A stretch of DNA of 64,000 nucleotides from Halomonas gemina. Lineage in GTDB: Bacteria; Pseudomonadota; Gammaproteobacteria; Pseudomonadales; Halomonadaceae. Positions 55,521-64,000 of the stretch are shown here, one piece after another. The notes beneath the pieces were generated by a model that did not search any database, was not told the DNA's origin, and saw nothing but the letters and a program-made list of their open reading frames with translations. The position numbers and the translations under genes are program-made. Numbering within the stretch: position 1 is the first letter of the stretch; each line of letters opens with the position of its first letter. The DNA is taken from NCBI RefSeq assembly GCF_023554995.1, contig NZ_JAMJPK010000003.1, positions 62,001 to 126,000 on the forward strand. The letters run 5' to 3'.

Positions 55521-56264
55521 ATGAGTGACGCATCTTACCGTGACGCGATCTTTTCGACACCCCTGGACCGGGTGGCGCGCTTTTCGTTCGACGAGAAGGT
55601 CGTCGCCTGCTTTCCCGACATGATCCGCCGTTCGGTGCCGGGCTACGGACAGATTCTGGGCATGCTGGGCCTGATCGCCGCCCGGCACCTGCGCCATGGA
55701 GCCCGGGTCTACGACCTGGGCTGCTCGCTGGGTGCCACCGGCCTGGCGCTGGCCGGGTCGCTGCCGCCGAATGCCTTCCGCTACACCGGGGTGGACCTCT
55801 CCCCCGCCATGGTGGCGCGGGCCCGGGAGACCCTGGCCGCGGAGTGCCCCGACCACGCCATGGAGGTACTCGAGGGCGATATCCGCACCCTGGACTACGC
55901 CCCCGCCGGCATGATCGTGCTCAACTTCACCCTGCAGTTCCTCGCCCCCGGGGACCGCGAAGCGGTGATCGGCCGGCTCTACCAGGCGCTGGAGCCCGGC
56001 GGCGTCCTGGTGCTCTCCGAGAAGGTAAAGGCCGCCGACGAGCAGGAAAACGCCTGGCTGGTGGAGCGCTACCACGACTTCAAGCGCGCCAACGGCTACA
56101 GCGAGATGGAGATAAGCCAGAAGCGCACGGCGCTTGAGAACGTGCTGGTGCCGGACACCCTGGCGGGCCACCACGAGCGCCTGGCCGGGGCCGGCTTCTC
56201 CCGCGCCCACACCTGGTTCCAGTTCCTCAACTTCGCCTCGCTGATCGCCTTCAAGGACGCCTGA
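55521..56264 (+). CDS. cmoA: Carboxy-S-adenosyl-L-methionine synthase
   Basis: This 247-residue class I methyltransferase-fold enzyme makes carboxy-SAM from SAM and prephenate for wobble uridine modification. It has the SAM motif YDLGCSLGATGLAL, SVPGYGQILGMLG before it, and YHDFKRANGYSEMEI near the end. It precedes cmoB by 1 bp; the two are translationally coupled and work in sequence. Confidence 0.96.
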   Translation: MSDASYRDAIFSTPLDRVARFSFDEKVVACFPDMIRRSVPGYGQILGMLGLIAARHLRHGARVYDLGCSLGATGLALAGSLPPNAFRYTGVDLSPAMVARARETLAAECPDHAMEVLEGDIRTLDYAPAGMIVLNFTLQFLAPGDREAVIGRLYQALEPGGVLVLSEKVKAADEQENAWLVERYHDFKRANGYSEMEISQKRTALENVLVPDTLAGHHERLAGAGFSRAHTWFQFLNFASLIAFKDA

Positions 56265-56265
56265 C

Positions 56266-57258
56266 ATGCCGATCGCGCCCGAACACCGCGCCCTCTACCA
56301 GGCCTTCCTCGACCAGGGGCTGGATGCCTGGCTGGCCCGCCTCCCCGACCAGCTGGCACGCGGCCTGGACCGCCAGCGCTTCGGCGACCTGCCGGCCTGG
56401 GAGAAGGCCGTGGCCAAGCTGCCCGCCCTGCCCGACGACAGGCAGGTGAGCCTGGACGCCGACACCGTCAGCGTCGAGGTCGACCTCACCGAGGGCCAGC
56501 GCCGCCAGTGCCAAAACCTGCTGGCCAAGCTCGCGCCCTGGCGCAAGGGACCCTACCGACTCAGCGATATCCACATCGACACCGAATGGCGCTCCGACTG
56601 GAAGTGGCAGCGCGTGACGCCGCACCTGGCGCCGCTGGCCGGGCGCCGCGTGCTCGACGTCGGCGGCGGCAACGGCTATCACGCCTGGCGCATGGCCGGC
56701 GGTGGGGCCGCCTTCGTGCTGGTGATCGACCCCTCGCCGCGCTTCTTCTGGCAGTTCCGGGCGCTGCGCCACTTCGTCGGCGACGCCGACGGCGGCCGCA
56801 CCCACTTCCTGCCGGTGGGCATCGAGGAGGTGCCCGAGGACCTGGGCTTCTTCGACACGGTGTTCTCCATGGGGGTGCTCTATCACCGCCCCTCGCCCCT
56901 GGAGCATATCCAGCAGCTCAAGGACGCCCTGCGCCCGGGCGGCGAGCTGGTGCTGGAGACCCTGGTAGTGGAAGGCGACGCCACCACGGTGCTGCTGCCG
57001 GGCGAGCGCTACGCCGCCATGCCCAACGTCTACTTCCTGCCCTCCTCCGCCGCACTCTGCCAGTGGCTCGAGCGCTGCGGCCTAGACAACGTGCGGGTGG
57101 TGGACGAGGCGCTGACCACCACGGACGAGCAGCGCGCCACCGAGTGGATGACCTTCCAGTCGCTCGCTGACTTCCTCGACCCCGAGGACCCGACCAAAAC
57201 CCGCGAGGGCTACCCCGCCCCGCGCCGGGCGGTGGTCATGGCCAACCGGCCGCTCTGA
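56266..57258 (+). CDS. cmoB: tRNA U34 carboxymethyltransferase
   Basis: This 330-residue enzyme transfers the carboxymethyl group of carboxy-SAM to 5-hydroxyuridine-34 of tRNA, giving cmo5U. Typical segments are GPYRLSDIHIDTEWRSDWKWQR, the SAM motif VLDVGGGNGYHAWRM, and FSMGVLYHRPSPLEHIQQLK. It is the second gene of the cmoAB operon and convergent with the DUF2183 gene. Confidence 0.96.
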   Translation: MPIAPEHRALYQAFLDQGLDAWLARLPDQLARGLDRQRFGDLPAWEKAVAKLPALPDDRQVSLDADTVSVEVDLTEGQRRQCQNLLAKLAPWRKGPYRLSDIHIDTEWRSDWKWQRVTPHLAPLAGRRVLDVGGGNGYHAWRMAGGGAAFVLVIDPSPRFFWQFRALRHFVGDADGGRTHFLPVGIEEVPEDLGFFDTVFSMGVLYHRPSPLEHIQQLKDALRPGGELVLETLVVEGDATTVLLPGERYAAMPNVYFLPSSAALCQWLERCGLDNVRVVDEALTTTDEQRATEWMTFQSLADFLDPEDPTKTREGYPAPRRAVVMANRPL

Positions 57259-57290
57259 GCCTCGCGGCAGGGTCGATGGACGCCCGGACC

Positions 57291-58412
57291 TCAGGCGCTA
57301 TCGTCGGGCATACCGGCCACATCACGGCGCACGGCCGCCAGCCCATGGTCGGAGATGAACCCGCGCGCCTGGGCATGTTCCGCGATCAGCTCGCTGTCGG
57401 CCGCCAGTACCAGCTCGCAGCGGGTGTGGCGTATCTGGTCGCGCAACAGCTGGATGTCACGCTGGCGATCCACCCGCCGGTCCACGCGACGGATATAGAT
57501 CGCCGCGACGCGTCCGGGATGGGCCTTGACGATGCGGGTGTAGACTTCGGGATCATGCTGGCCGCTGTCGCCGATCAGGATGCAGGGCACCCCCTCGAAC
57601 AGCGCCAGCATGCGGCTGATCAGACGCTGCTTGTGATCCTCGGCCCGACGCGGCCAGGGGTGGCGTGCCGAGATACCCCACTCGCGCAGGAACAGGATCG
57701 GCCCGACAGGGATGCGATTGAGCTGAAAGAAGGTCTCCAGCACCTCGTAGATCGCCCAGGGCCCGCGTGACACGTAGAGGATGGGCCGCTCGCCCCGGTC
57801 ATCCGCGCCGCGGTGCAGTGCCTGGTAGAGCGAGGCCACGCCGGGAAAGGCCGTGCGCTGATGGGGCTTCTCGATGAACAGCCGATAGAGCATCCGCAGC
57901 TTGTCGGCCACGCCGGTGTACATCACGGTGTCATCGATGTCGCTGATCACCAGCAGGTCGATCTCGGGGACCGGGATATAGACCTCCACGCTGGCGCGCA
58001 CCGGCACCTCGTGCTCGGCCGTGACCCACAGCTCGGCGTGGTGCCAGGAACGATCGCCTGGCAGTGATGAGACGAGCGGCAGGTGGGCGTCGAAGTAGCC
58101 ATCGCGGTCGGTGGTCACCGAGACGTGACTGTCGCCCAGGCGGATATCGACGCTGGCATCGGCCACGCCACGACGGGCGATGCGCCGCACCACATCGGCC
58201 AGGTCGCGCATGAAGCCGCGGCGCGGCACCATCCTGGACAGCGGCGTCTGACGAAACACGCGGCCCGTGAGAAAGGCTTCTCGCCTGGAGCCATACCCGC
58301 GGTAGGGGGTGACCGTCAGGCCGCCATGGCCATGATCGCGCTTCATCGGGCTGGCCACGAGCCCCACCAGCCGCTTCACGAACAGTGTGAGGTGTAGTAG
58401 CGCCCGCTTCAC
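57291..58412 (-). CDS. DUF2183 (App1-like) phosphatase-domain protein
   Basis: This ~373-residue protein has a C-terminal DUF2183 domain like the catalytic part of yeast App1 phosphatidate phosphatase. The HAD-like motif ISDIDDTVMYTGVADK is near residues 180-195, with YVSRGPWAIYEVLETFF and GDSGQHDPEVYTRIV following. The N-terminal ~100 residues hold a beta-rich stretch resembling a small Ig-like fold. GTG 58412 is chosen; TTG 58502 would extend 30 residues. Likely a lipid phosphatase, though substrate and location are unproven. It is not in an evident operon. Confidence 0.75.
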   Translation of the reverse strand: MKRALLHLTLFVKRLVGLVASPMKRDHGHGGLTVTPYRGYGSRREAFLTGRVFRQTPLSRMVPRRGFMRDLADVVRRIARRGVADASVDIRLGDSHVSVTTDRDGYFDAHLPLVSSLPGDRSWHHAELWVTAEHEVPVRASVEVYIPVPEIDLLVISDIDDTVMYTGVADKLRMLYRLFIEKPHQRTAFPGVASLYQALHRGADDRGERPILYVSRGPWAIYEVLETFFQLNRIPVGPILFLREWGISARHPWPRRAEDHKQRLISRMLALFEGVPCILIGDSGQHDPEVYTRIVKAHPGRVAAIYIRRVDRRVDRQRDIQLLRDQIRHTRCELVLAADSELIAEHAQARGFISDHGLAAVRRDVAGMPDDSA

Positions 58413-58593
58413 CCCCGCCACCCTGTCCCGTGACCCGGTCGATGCTTGCCGTTCATGGTAGGACGCTCCGGGCCATGTCGATAAACCCCATCCTAGCCCC
58501 AACCGGGCAGGTTCCGCATTACCCTCGCCTTCCTTGGCGGTTTTCGGCCCGCCGCCGGCAAGGTCGCGAAGTGTTGTCGCCTGCAGAGCGGGC

Positions 58594-59271
58594 CTACCGC
58601 CGCAGGATCACCAGCCAGCGCCCCAGGTTGAGGATGCTGGCCAACGAGGCCGCCACATAGGTGAAGGCGCAGGCGGTGAGCACATGCCGGGCGCCGGCCA
58701 GGTCGCGGGGCGGGAGGTACTCCTTGAGCAGCGGCAGGGCACGCTGGAAGCTGGCGTCGAACTCCACCGGCAGGGTCACCAGGTGCACCAGGGCCGCGGT
58801 GCCGAAGCTGATCACCGCGGCGGCCACCACGATGGCCAGGCCGCCCGGCAGGCGAGTCAGCACGAACAGGAAGGGAGCGGCCATCATCAGCAGCGCGCCG
58901 ACCTTCTCGGCCTTCTGCGCCACCACCACCAGCCTCGAGCGGGCCAGCAGCGGCGCATAGCCCTGCTGGTGCTGGATGGCGTGCCCCACCTCGTGGGCCG
59001 CCACCGTCACCGCGGTGAGCGAGCGGCCCTCGTAGTTTTCCCGGGAGAGGCGCACGCGACGCGCCTCGGGGTCGTAGTGGTCGCCCTGGTCGGTCATCTC
59101 CACCCTGACCCCCTCCAGCCCCAGCCGCCGGATCAGGTGGTCGGCCAGCTCGCCTCCGGTCCCGGGATACTCGTCGCGCCCGCGGGCGTGGCGCGCCAGC
59201 ACCCACTTCGCCCAGAGGTTGGGCAGCAGGAAGATAGCCAGCAGCAGGACAATTGCCAGGACGATGATCAT
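58594..59271 (-). CDS. YugP-like membrane zinc metallopeptidase
   Basis: This 225-residue protein of the neutral zinc metallopeptidase (Zn_peptidase_2) family has a first membrane helix (residues 1-20), the zinc motif HEVGHAIQH at about 92-100, and two to three hydrophobic segments in the C-terminal half, ending in a Leu/Ser-rich helix. B. subtilis YugP is the reference member; no substrate is established. It is transcribed away from cysN. Confidence 0.8.
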   Translation of the reverse strand: MIIVLAIVLLLAIFLLPNLWAKWVLARHARGRDEYPGTGGELADHLIRRLGLEGVRVEMTDQGDHYDPEARRVRLSRENYEGRSLTAVTVAAHEVGHAIQHQQGYAPLLARSRLVVVAQKAEKVGALLMMAAPFLFVLTRLPGGLAIVVAAAVISFGTAALVHLVTLPVEFDASFQRALPLLKEYLPPRDLAGARHVLTACAFTYVAASLASILNLGRWLVILRR

Positions 59272-59526
59272 CGGGGCAGGCTCCGGGGAAGGGTCAGGTC
59301 ATTGGACCTAGCCTACCAGAGCCGGTTTCCTCGAGGCCCCGTCTTATCAGAGCTCGTAAAAGGGCGATAGCAGCTGCCTGGAGCGAGGGGCGCCGTGGGC
59401 AAGCCGGATAGGAGGTCCTGGTATGGATTGACCTGTCAAGGGTTCGGTAGTCTCTACTGCCTGCATCTCTCCTCAGTGCCTACGGATCAGCCCCAAGCGA
59501 TAACCAAGGTGGTTCATCCGGCGCTT
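59272..59526. other. Non-coding gap between cysN and the YugP-like gene
   Basis: These 255 bp hold no supported gene. A perfect 12-bp palindrome TTGAC-CT-GTCAA (59428-59439) is visible, and its minus-strand reading begins TTGACA, but no matching -10 was found. Its spacer is too short for an FNR box. Confidence 0.5.
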
Positions 59527-60963
59527 TTATAACAGCTCGCGCAGGTCCTTCGCCTCCCAGTGCGGGAAGTACTTGCGCACCAGGGCGTTGAGCTCCAGCT
59601 CGAAGCCGGCCCAGTCGACCTCGCCCGCCGGCCGGTCACCCGAATCGGCGACGCCGCGGATCATCCCCGCCCCCACCGTGACGTTGGAGAGCCGGTCGAT
59701 GACGATGAAGCTGCCGGTGCCCGGGCTCGTGCCGTAGTCGTCCAGCGGCACCTCGGCGGTCAGCTCGACCCGGCAGCGGGCGATGGCGTTGAGCTCGAGA
59801 CGCTCGGCCGGATGGCGCTCCAGGCTGTTGACGTCCACCTGGTGGAGGATCTCGCCGACCCGGCCCGACACGGAGCGCCCGGCCAGGCGGATATCGACCT
59901 GGCGACCAGGCGCGAGCGCCTCGTCATGCATCCACACGATATCGGCCTCGAAGGCATCGGCCATGGCCACCTCGGCGTCGGCGGCGACGATCCAGTCGCC
60001 CCGGGAGACGTCGATCTCGTCCGCCAGGGTCACGGTGATCGCCTGGCCCGGCCAGGCGGCCTCCAGGTCGCCCTCGAAGGTGACGATGCGCTCCACGGTC
60101 GACGTCTTCCCGGAGGGCAGCACCTTGATCGCCTGGCCCGGGCGCAGGATGCCGGCCTCGAGGGTGCCTGCATAGCCCCGGAAGTCCAGGTCGGGCCGGT
60201 TGACATACTGCACCGGCAGGCGCAGGTCGGTCAGGTTGCGATCGCGGCTGACCTCGATCCCCTCCAGCAGCTCGAGCAGCGGCAGGCCGGGTTCCCCATC
60301 GACCGAGTACCAGGGCATGCGCTCGCTGCGGTTGACGACGTTATCGCCCTCGAGCGCCGAGAGCGGCACAAAGTGGAGGTCCGGCGCGGCCAGCTGCCCG
60401 GCGAAGTCGCGGTAGTCGGCGACGATCTCGTCGAAGCGCGCCTGGTCGAAATCCACCAGGTCCATCTTGTTGACCGCGATCACCAGGTGCTGGATGCCCA
60501 GCAGGTCGGCGATGAAGCTGTGCCGGCGAGTCTGGGTCTGCACGCCGTAGCGCGCATCGATCAGGATGATCGCCAGGCTCGCCGTGGAGGCGCCGGTCGC
60601 CATGTTGCGGGTGTACTGCTCGTGGCCCGGGGTGTCGGCGATGATGAACTTGCGCTTGTCGGTGGAGAAGAAGCGGTAGGCCACGTCGATGGTGATGCCC
60701 TGCTCCCGCTCGGACTGCAGGCCATCGACCAGCAGCGCCAGGTCCACCGCCTCGCCGGTGGTGCCGCTCTTCTTCGAGGCCTGGGTGATCGCCGCCAGCT
60801 GGTCGTCGAAGATCATCTTGGAGTCGTGCAGCAGCCGGCCGATCAGGGTCGACTTGCCGTCGTCGACGCTGCCGCAGGTGATGAAGCGCAGCAGGTCCTT
60901 GTTCTCGTGCTCGTGCAGGTACTGCTCGATGTTGTCGGCGATCAGGGTCGATTGGTGTGACAT
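59527..60963 (-). CDS. cysN: Sulfate adenylyltransferase subunit CysN
   Basis: This 478-residue EF-Tu-like GTPase activates the CysD adenylyltransferase in assimilatory sulfate activation (ATP + sulfate to APS). P-loop [27 protein letters not shown] and [10 protein letters not shown] are visible. There is no C-terminal APS kinase (CysC) fusion, unlike in Pseudomonas. It starts 1 bp inside the cysD stop (TGATG), so translation is coupled. Confidence 0.96.
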   Translation of the reverse strand: MSHQSTLIADNIEQYLHEHENKDLLRFITCGSVDDGKSTLIGRLLHDSKMIFDDQLAAITQASKKSGTTGEAVDLALLVDGLQSEREQGITIDVAYRFFSTDKRKFIIADTPGHEQYTRNMATGASTASLAIILIDARYGVQTQTRRHSFIADLLGIQHLVIAVNKMDLVDFDQARFDEIVADYRDFAGQLAAPDLHFVPLSALEGDNVVNRSERMPWYSVDGEPGLPLLELLEGIEVSRDRNLTDLRLPVQYVNRPDLDFRGYAGTLEAGILRPGQAIKVLPSGKTSTVERIVTFEGDLEAAWPGQAITVTLADEIDVSRGDWIVAADAEVAMADAFEADIVWMHDEALAPGRQVDIRLAGRSVSGRVGEILHQVDVNSLERHPAERLELNAIARCRVELTAEVPLDDYGTSPGTGSFIVIDRLSNVTVGAGMIRGVADSGDRPAGEVDWAGFELELNALVRKYFPHWEAKDLRELL

Positions 60964-61934
60964 CAGAAATAGCCCTCGCGCTTCTTCTTCTCCATGGAGC
61001 CGGCCTGGTCGTGGTCGATGGCGCGGCCGCTGCGCTCAGAGGTGCGGGTCAGCAGCATCTCCTGGATGATCTCGGGCAGGGTGTCCGCCCGCGACTCCAC
61101 GGCACCGGTCAACGGGTAGCAGCCCAGGGTGCGGAAGCGCACCCACTTCTCTTCGGGCACCTCGCCCTCGGCCAGCGGCATGCGCTCGTCGTCGACCATG
61201 ATCAGCATGCCGTCACGCTCGACCACCGGACGCGGCGCGGCGTAATAGAGCGGCACGATGGGAATGCCCTCGAGGTGGATGTACTGCCAGATGTCCAGCT
61301 CGGTCCAGTTGGAGAGCGGGAAGGCGCGGATCGATTCGCCCTTGTTGACCCGGGCGTTGTAGAGGTTCCACAGCTCCGGACGCTGGTTCTTGGGGTCCCA
61401 GCGGTGGTGCCGGTCGCGGAAGGAGAACACCCGCTCCTTGGCGCGGCTCGCCTCCTCGTCGCGGCGCGCCCCGCCGAAGGCGGCGTCGAAGCCGTATTTG
61501 TCCAGCGCCTGCTTGAGGGACTGGGTCTTCATCACGTCGGTATAGCCGCTCGAGCCATGGTCGAAGGGGTTGATGCCGGCGGCACGCCCCTCCTCGTTGA
61601 TGTGCTCGATCAGCTCCATGCCGGATTCCGCGGCCATGCGGTCGCGGAACGCAATCATCTCGCGGAACTTCCAGGTGGTATTGATGTGCATCAGCGGGAA
61701 CGGCGGCGGCCCGGGATAGAAGGCCTTGCGCGCCAAATGCAGCATCACCGAGGAGTCCTTGCCGATGGAGTAGAGCATCACCGGGTTGGCGAACTCCGCC
61801 ACCACCTCACGGATGATGTGGATCGACTCGGCCTCGAGCTGCTGGAGGTGGGTCTGCCGCTGGCGCGACGGCGCCAGGGCGCCGGTGGCCGCCTCGAAGG
61901 CGCTCTCGCGTGACGGTGCGTGAAGACTGCTCAT
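60963..61934 (-). CDS. cysD: Sulfate adenylyltransferase subunit CysD
   Basis: This 323-residue PP-loop enzyme forms APS from ATP and sulfate. The PP motif [17 protein letters not shown] and the [11 protein letters not shown] substrate segment are present, as is the conserved C-terminal region with [25 protein letters not shown] split in composition. ATG 61934 follows GAGG; ATG 61952 is a less likely alternative. First gene of the cysDN operon, with an AT-rich upstream region containing a palindromic operator candidate. Confidence 0.95.
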   Translation of the reverse strand: MSSLHAPSRESAFEAATGALAPSRQRQTHLQQLEAESIHIIREVVAEFANPVMLYSIGKDSSVMLHLARKAFYPGPPPFPLMHINTTWKFREMIAFRDRMAAESGMELIEHINEEGRAAGINPFDHGSSGYTDVMKTQSLKQALDKYGFDAAFGGARRDEEASRAKERVFSFRDRHHRWDPKNQRPELWNLYNARVNKGESIRAFPLSNWTELDIWQYIHLEGIPIVPLYYAAPRPVVERDGMLIMVDDERMPLAEGEVPEEKWVRFRTLGCYPLTGAVESRADTLPEIIQEMLLTRTSERSGRAIDHDQAGSMEKKKREGYF

Positions 61935-62032
61935 GGCCCGGCTACCTCGCATGACGTTGGGCGGGTGAGATCATGCGAGACAGGGTAACGCCGGGCCGAT
62001 AATAACCCAAAAGAATTAATAACTATCTTTTT

Positions 62033-62049
62033 ATAGCCATATTGGCTAT
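62033..62049. promoter_or_regulatory. Palindromic operator candidate between cpdA and cysD
   Basis: ATAGCCA-TAT-TGGCTAT is a perfect 7-bp inverted repeat with 3-bp centre in an AT-rich stretch that stands out against the GC-rich surroundings, about 100 bp upstream of cysD. Neither side carries a proper T-tract, so an operator is more plausible than a terminator. A CysB-type activator would be the obvious candidate but the motif is not a recognised CysB consensus. Confidence 0.45.
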
Positions 62050-62054
62050 TACAC

Positions 62055-62789
62055 TCAGGGGTCGACGCGCTCCACCCAGGTCTCCAGTTCGCCGTCCCCG
62101 AGCTCGATGAGGCGGTAGCCCGGCCGAGAGGCCTCGTCGAGGGCGAAGGTCGCGGAGCCGGGCAGGAACTGGTCAATGGTAGCGGGGCAGCCATAGGCCG
62201 GTACCTCGCCGTCGGCCAGGGCATAGGTGCCGTGGAAGGCCTGGTGGACATGGCCGAAGAACACCCCCCGGACCTGAGGATAGGGGGCGACGACCCGCCA
62301 GAAGGCCTCGCCGTCGGCCAGGCCGATCTCGTCGAGCCAGGCCGAACCGACGGACAACGGCGGATGGTGCATCACCAGCAGCGTCGGCCGGCCATCGGCC
62401 GCGAGACGTTCGTCCAGGGTGGCGAGGGCCGCCTCGCCGAGCTCGCCATAAGGCTGGCCGCTGACGTGGGTATCCAGCAGCAGCGCCCGCCAGTCACCCA
62501 GGTCCAGCTCGTCGTGAAATGCATGACACTCGGCCATCAGCGCCGGCCGGTCGTGGTTGCCGGGGAGCCAGAACCAGGGCGCGTCGAGCCGTGACAGCGC
62601 CTGCTCCGCCAGCCGGTAGGAGGCCGCCGTCTCGTCCTCGCTGACGTCGCCGGTGACCAGCACCCGCTCCGGCCGCTGCCGGTTCACCGCATCCACCACG
62701 GCCTCCAGCTGGCGCAGCGGGAAGCCCGCCCGGGCGCGGGCCGCGGGGTCGGCCTTGAGGTGGAAATCGGTGATCTGGACCAGTCGCAT
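62055..62789 (-). CDS. cpdA: 3',5'-cyclic AMP phosphodiesterase CpdA
   Basis: This 244-residue class III cyclic nucleotide phosphodiesterase hydrolyses cAMP. The metallophosphoesterase motifs are DFHL, GDVSED, GNHDRPAL, MHHPPL and GHVHQAFHG. The start at 62789 gives MRLVQITDFHL, the expected N-terminus; a longer frame would overlap the previous gene. It is the last gene of nudF-yqiB-cpdA. Confidence 0.94.
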   Translation of the reverse strand: MRLVQITDFHLKADPAARARAGFPLRQLEAVVDAVNRQRPERVLVTGDVSEDETAASYRLAEQALSRLDAPWFWLPGNHDRPALMAECHAFHDELDLGDWRALLLDTHVSGQPYGELGEAALATLDERLAADGRPTLLVMHHPPLSVGSAWLDEIGLADGEAFWRVVAPYPQVRGVFFGHVHQAFHGTYALADGEVPAYGCPATIDQFLPGSATFALDEASRPGYRLIELGDGELETWVERVDP

Positions 62790-62805
62790 CAGCGCAGCCT
62801 TCTCG

Positions 62806-63252
62806 TCAGGGCAGTTGGGGCAGGTCGAGGGAGTGGCCATGGGCCAGGCCATGGTCCAGCCACTCGCCGAGGAAGCGGTTGAGCTGCAGCTTCTCGTCGG
62901 GCTGGTGCATGCGCGAGTTGGGATAGCGGTAGCGGCCGTCGAAGTGGCGCTGGCGCTGAAAGTCGGTGACCTCGGCCATGCGCACGTCGTGGTATAGGTG
63001 CACGCGCATGCGCGGGGTGTCGATCAGCGTATCGAGCACCCCACGCTGGGAGACGCGCACGATGCTGGTGTAGGGGGCGCGCTCCTGGAGCTTGAGGCAC
63101 AGCGCCCCCAGGCGACGGCCATGGTTGTGCAGCTCGACCTCGCGGGTCTCGCCGACCTCCAGGTCGCCCAACAGCCGGGTCAGCCGGATGAAGTTGGCGG
63201 TGCACTCGCCCTGCAGGGTCTTCAGGTCGGTGACGTAGGCGTTTCTCGGCAC
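62806..63252 (-). CDS. yqiB: DUF1249 family protein YqiB
   Basis: This 148-residue protein of unknown function has the DUF1249 features: an N-terminal helix (LKTLQGECTANFIRLTRLL), a Y-Y-rich VHLYHDVRMAEVTDFQ strand pair, and a C-terminal RYRYPNSRMHQPDEKLQLNRFLGEWL. The GTG at 63252 was chosen because AAGGAGG precedes it by 4-5 bp and it starts right after the nudF stop; a GTG at 63285 would overlap nudF. It is conserved between nudF and cpdA in gammaproteobacteria. Confidence 0.88.
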   Translation of the reverse strand: MPRNAYVTDLKTLQGECTANFIRLTRLLGDLEVGETREVELHNHGRRLGALCLKLQERAPYTSIVRVSQRGVLDTLIDTPRMRVHLYHDVRMAEVTDFQRQRHFDGRYRYPNSRMHQPDEKLQLNRFLGEWLDHGLAHGHSLDLPQLP

Positions 63253-63253
63253 G

Positions 63254-63889
63254 CTACCTCCTTGCTCGCAACGACGCACGTTCACCGGCCAGCCAGTGGA
63301 AGGCGATCAGGCACATGGCATTGTCGAGTCGTCCGGCCTGGAGGAGTTCCCAGGCCCGGGTAAACGGTAGCACATGCACGCGGATGTCCTCGTGCTCCTC
63401 GTCGAGCCCGTGCACGCCGCCGAGCCCGCGGCTGTCGATCAGGCCACAGAAGAGGGTGACACGCTCGTCGCAGGCCCCGGGGCTCGGGTAGTAGGTGTGC
63501 AGCTCGATCAGCTCGCCCACCTCGCAGCCGGCCTCCTCCATGGCCTCGCGGCGCGCCACCTCGGCGACACTCTCGCCGCGCTCGACAAGCCCGGCCACCA
63601 CCTCCACCTTCCAGGGGGAATCGGGATCGTCGAGGGCACCGGCACGGAACTGCTCGACCAGCACCACGCTGTCGCGCTCCACATCGTAGAGCAGCACCCC
63701 CACGGCATCGTGGCGGTGGTGCACCTCGCGCACCACCCTGCCACTCCAGCCGCCCTCGAAGAGGCGATGGCGCAGGTGGAGCTCCTCCAGCCGGAAGAAG
63801 CCCTGGTGCAGGCAGCGCCGCTCGGCCAGGTCCACGTCGGCGGCCGTGAAGGGCACCGCGACGGTCAAGTCCTGATCGGTCTCGCTCAT
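63254..63889 (-). CDS. nudF: ADP-ribose pyrophosphatase (Nudix)
   Basis: This 211-residue Nudix hydrolase cleaves ADP-ribose to AMP and ribose 5-phosphate. The Nudix box is GLVERGESVAEVARREAMEEAGCEV split over residues ~100-124 with the GX5EX7REUXEEXGU pattern, preceded by VVLVEQFRAGALDDP and followed by YYPSPGACDERV, typical of ADPRase. The start MSETDQDL has the best context. It is the first gene of nudF-yqiB-cpdA. Confidence 0.94.
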   Translation of the reverse strand: MSETDQDLTVAVPFTAADVDLAERRCLHQGFFRLEELHLRHRLFEGGWSGRVVREVHHRHDAVGVLLYDVERDSVVLVEQFRAGALDDPDSPWKVEVVAGLVERGESVAEVARREAMEEAGCEVGELIELHTYYPSPGACDERVTLFCGLIDSRGLGGVHGLDEEHEDIRVHVLPFTRAWELLQAGRLDNAMCLIAFHWLAGERASLRARR

Positions 63890-63968
63890 GCCGGTCTCCG
63901 GGTCGCGCAAAGGCCCCATTATCGGGACCCGGAGCGGGAATGCCAACCGCCCTGCCCTCCTGCGCGCC

Positions 63969-64000
63969 TCAGAGACGCTCGAGCAGCGCCCTGGCCTCGC
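63969..64000 (-). CDS. C-terminal end of an unidentified gene
   Basis: The last bases read on the minus strand as EARALLERL followed by a stop. This looks like a helical C-terminus of a gene that continues beyond the window; there is too little to name it. Confidence 0.35.
   Translation of the reverse strand, partial: EARALLERL

Noticed and set aside
59428-59439. TTGACCTGTCAA as a second FNR/Anr site
   Set aside because: The half-sites are TTGAC/GTCAA with a 2-bp spacer instead of TTGAT/ATCAA with 4 bp.

Overview
The window is a 64 kb piece of a high-GC gammaproteobacterial chromosome. Gene content and order (hfq-hflX-hflK-hflC-hisZ-purA, miaA-mutL-amidase-tsaE-nnr, epmA/efp/epmB, parE-parC, cpdA-yqiB-nudF) and the acidic proteins point to a Halomonadaceae member such as Halomonas. 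That assignment is inferred from content and synteny, not from an rRNA gene. Coding density is high. I see no rRNA, tRNA, CRISPR array, insertion sequence or prophage.

Region by region. 1-6750: an M48 peptidase (cut by the window edge) with LemA, a YegS-type lipid kinase, a Kef-type cation/proton antiporter, and a four-gene operon (duplicated DUF1538 membrane protein, unusual PII-like protein, CBS-pair protein, small membrane protein) preceded by a perfect FNR/Anr box. 6927-13535: pepN, a YbaN-like protein, yajQ, and a GNAT acetyltransferase divergent from an RLAN/ATP-grasp ligase, then cobO. 13740-23600: an exopolysaccharide locus headed by a sigma-54-type promoter: UDP-glucose dehydrogenase, an Alg8-like synthase, an Alg44-like PilZ co-polymerase, two polysaccharide lyases of different fold, and an oversized AlgK-like Sel1/TPR lipoprotein. 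It resembles a reduced alginate operon in which GDP-mannose dehydrogenase is replaced by UDP-glucose dehydrogenase and no epimerase, acetylase or AlgE-type porin is present. The parsimonious reading is a c-di-GMP-controlled poly-glucuronate (glucuronan-like) system. This is the strongest candidate for an undescribed system here.

23677-36795: a long minus-strand housekeeping block (purA, hisZ, hflC, hflK, hflX, hfq, miaA, mutL, amidase, tsaE, nnr). 36895-41631: queG, orn, rsgA, rhdA-type sulfurtransferase and psd. 41628-44524: the EF-P gene with its beta-lysylation enzymes epmA and epmB. 44642-53724: leuA with a leucine-rich leader peptide and attenuator hairpins, a bacterial voltage-gated channel with an acidic selectivity filter, serB, parC, parE and yqiA. 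53753-64000: pgi, cmoA-cmoB, a DUF2183 protein, a YugP-like protease, cysN-cysD, then cpdA-yqiB-nudF.

Intergenic DNA is unusually patterned. Three loci show repeats phased at 7 or 14 bp, one of which supplies four evenly spaced Shine-Dalgarno cores upstream of the sulfurtransferase. Three others carry 80-160 bp imperfect palindromes resembling extragenic repeats. Many apparent long open frames opposite the genes are high-GC shadows and were not annotated.
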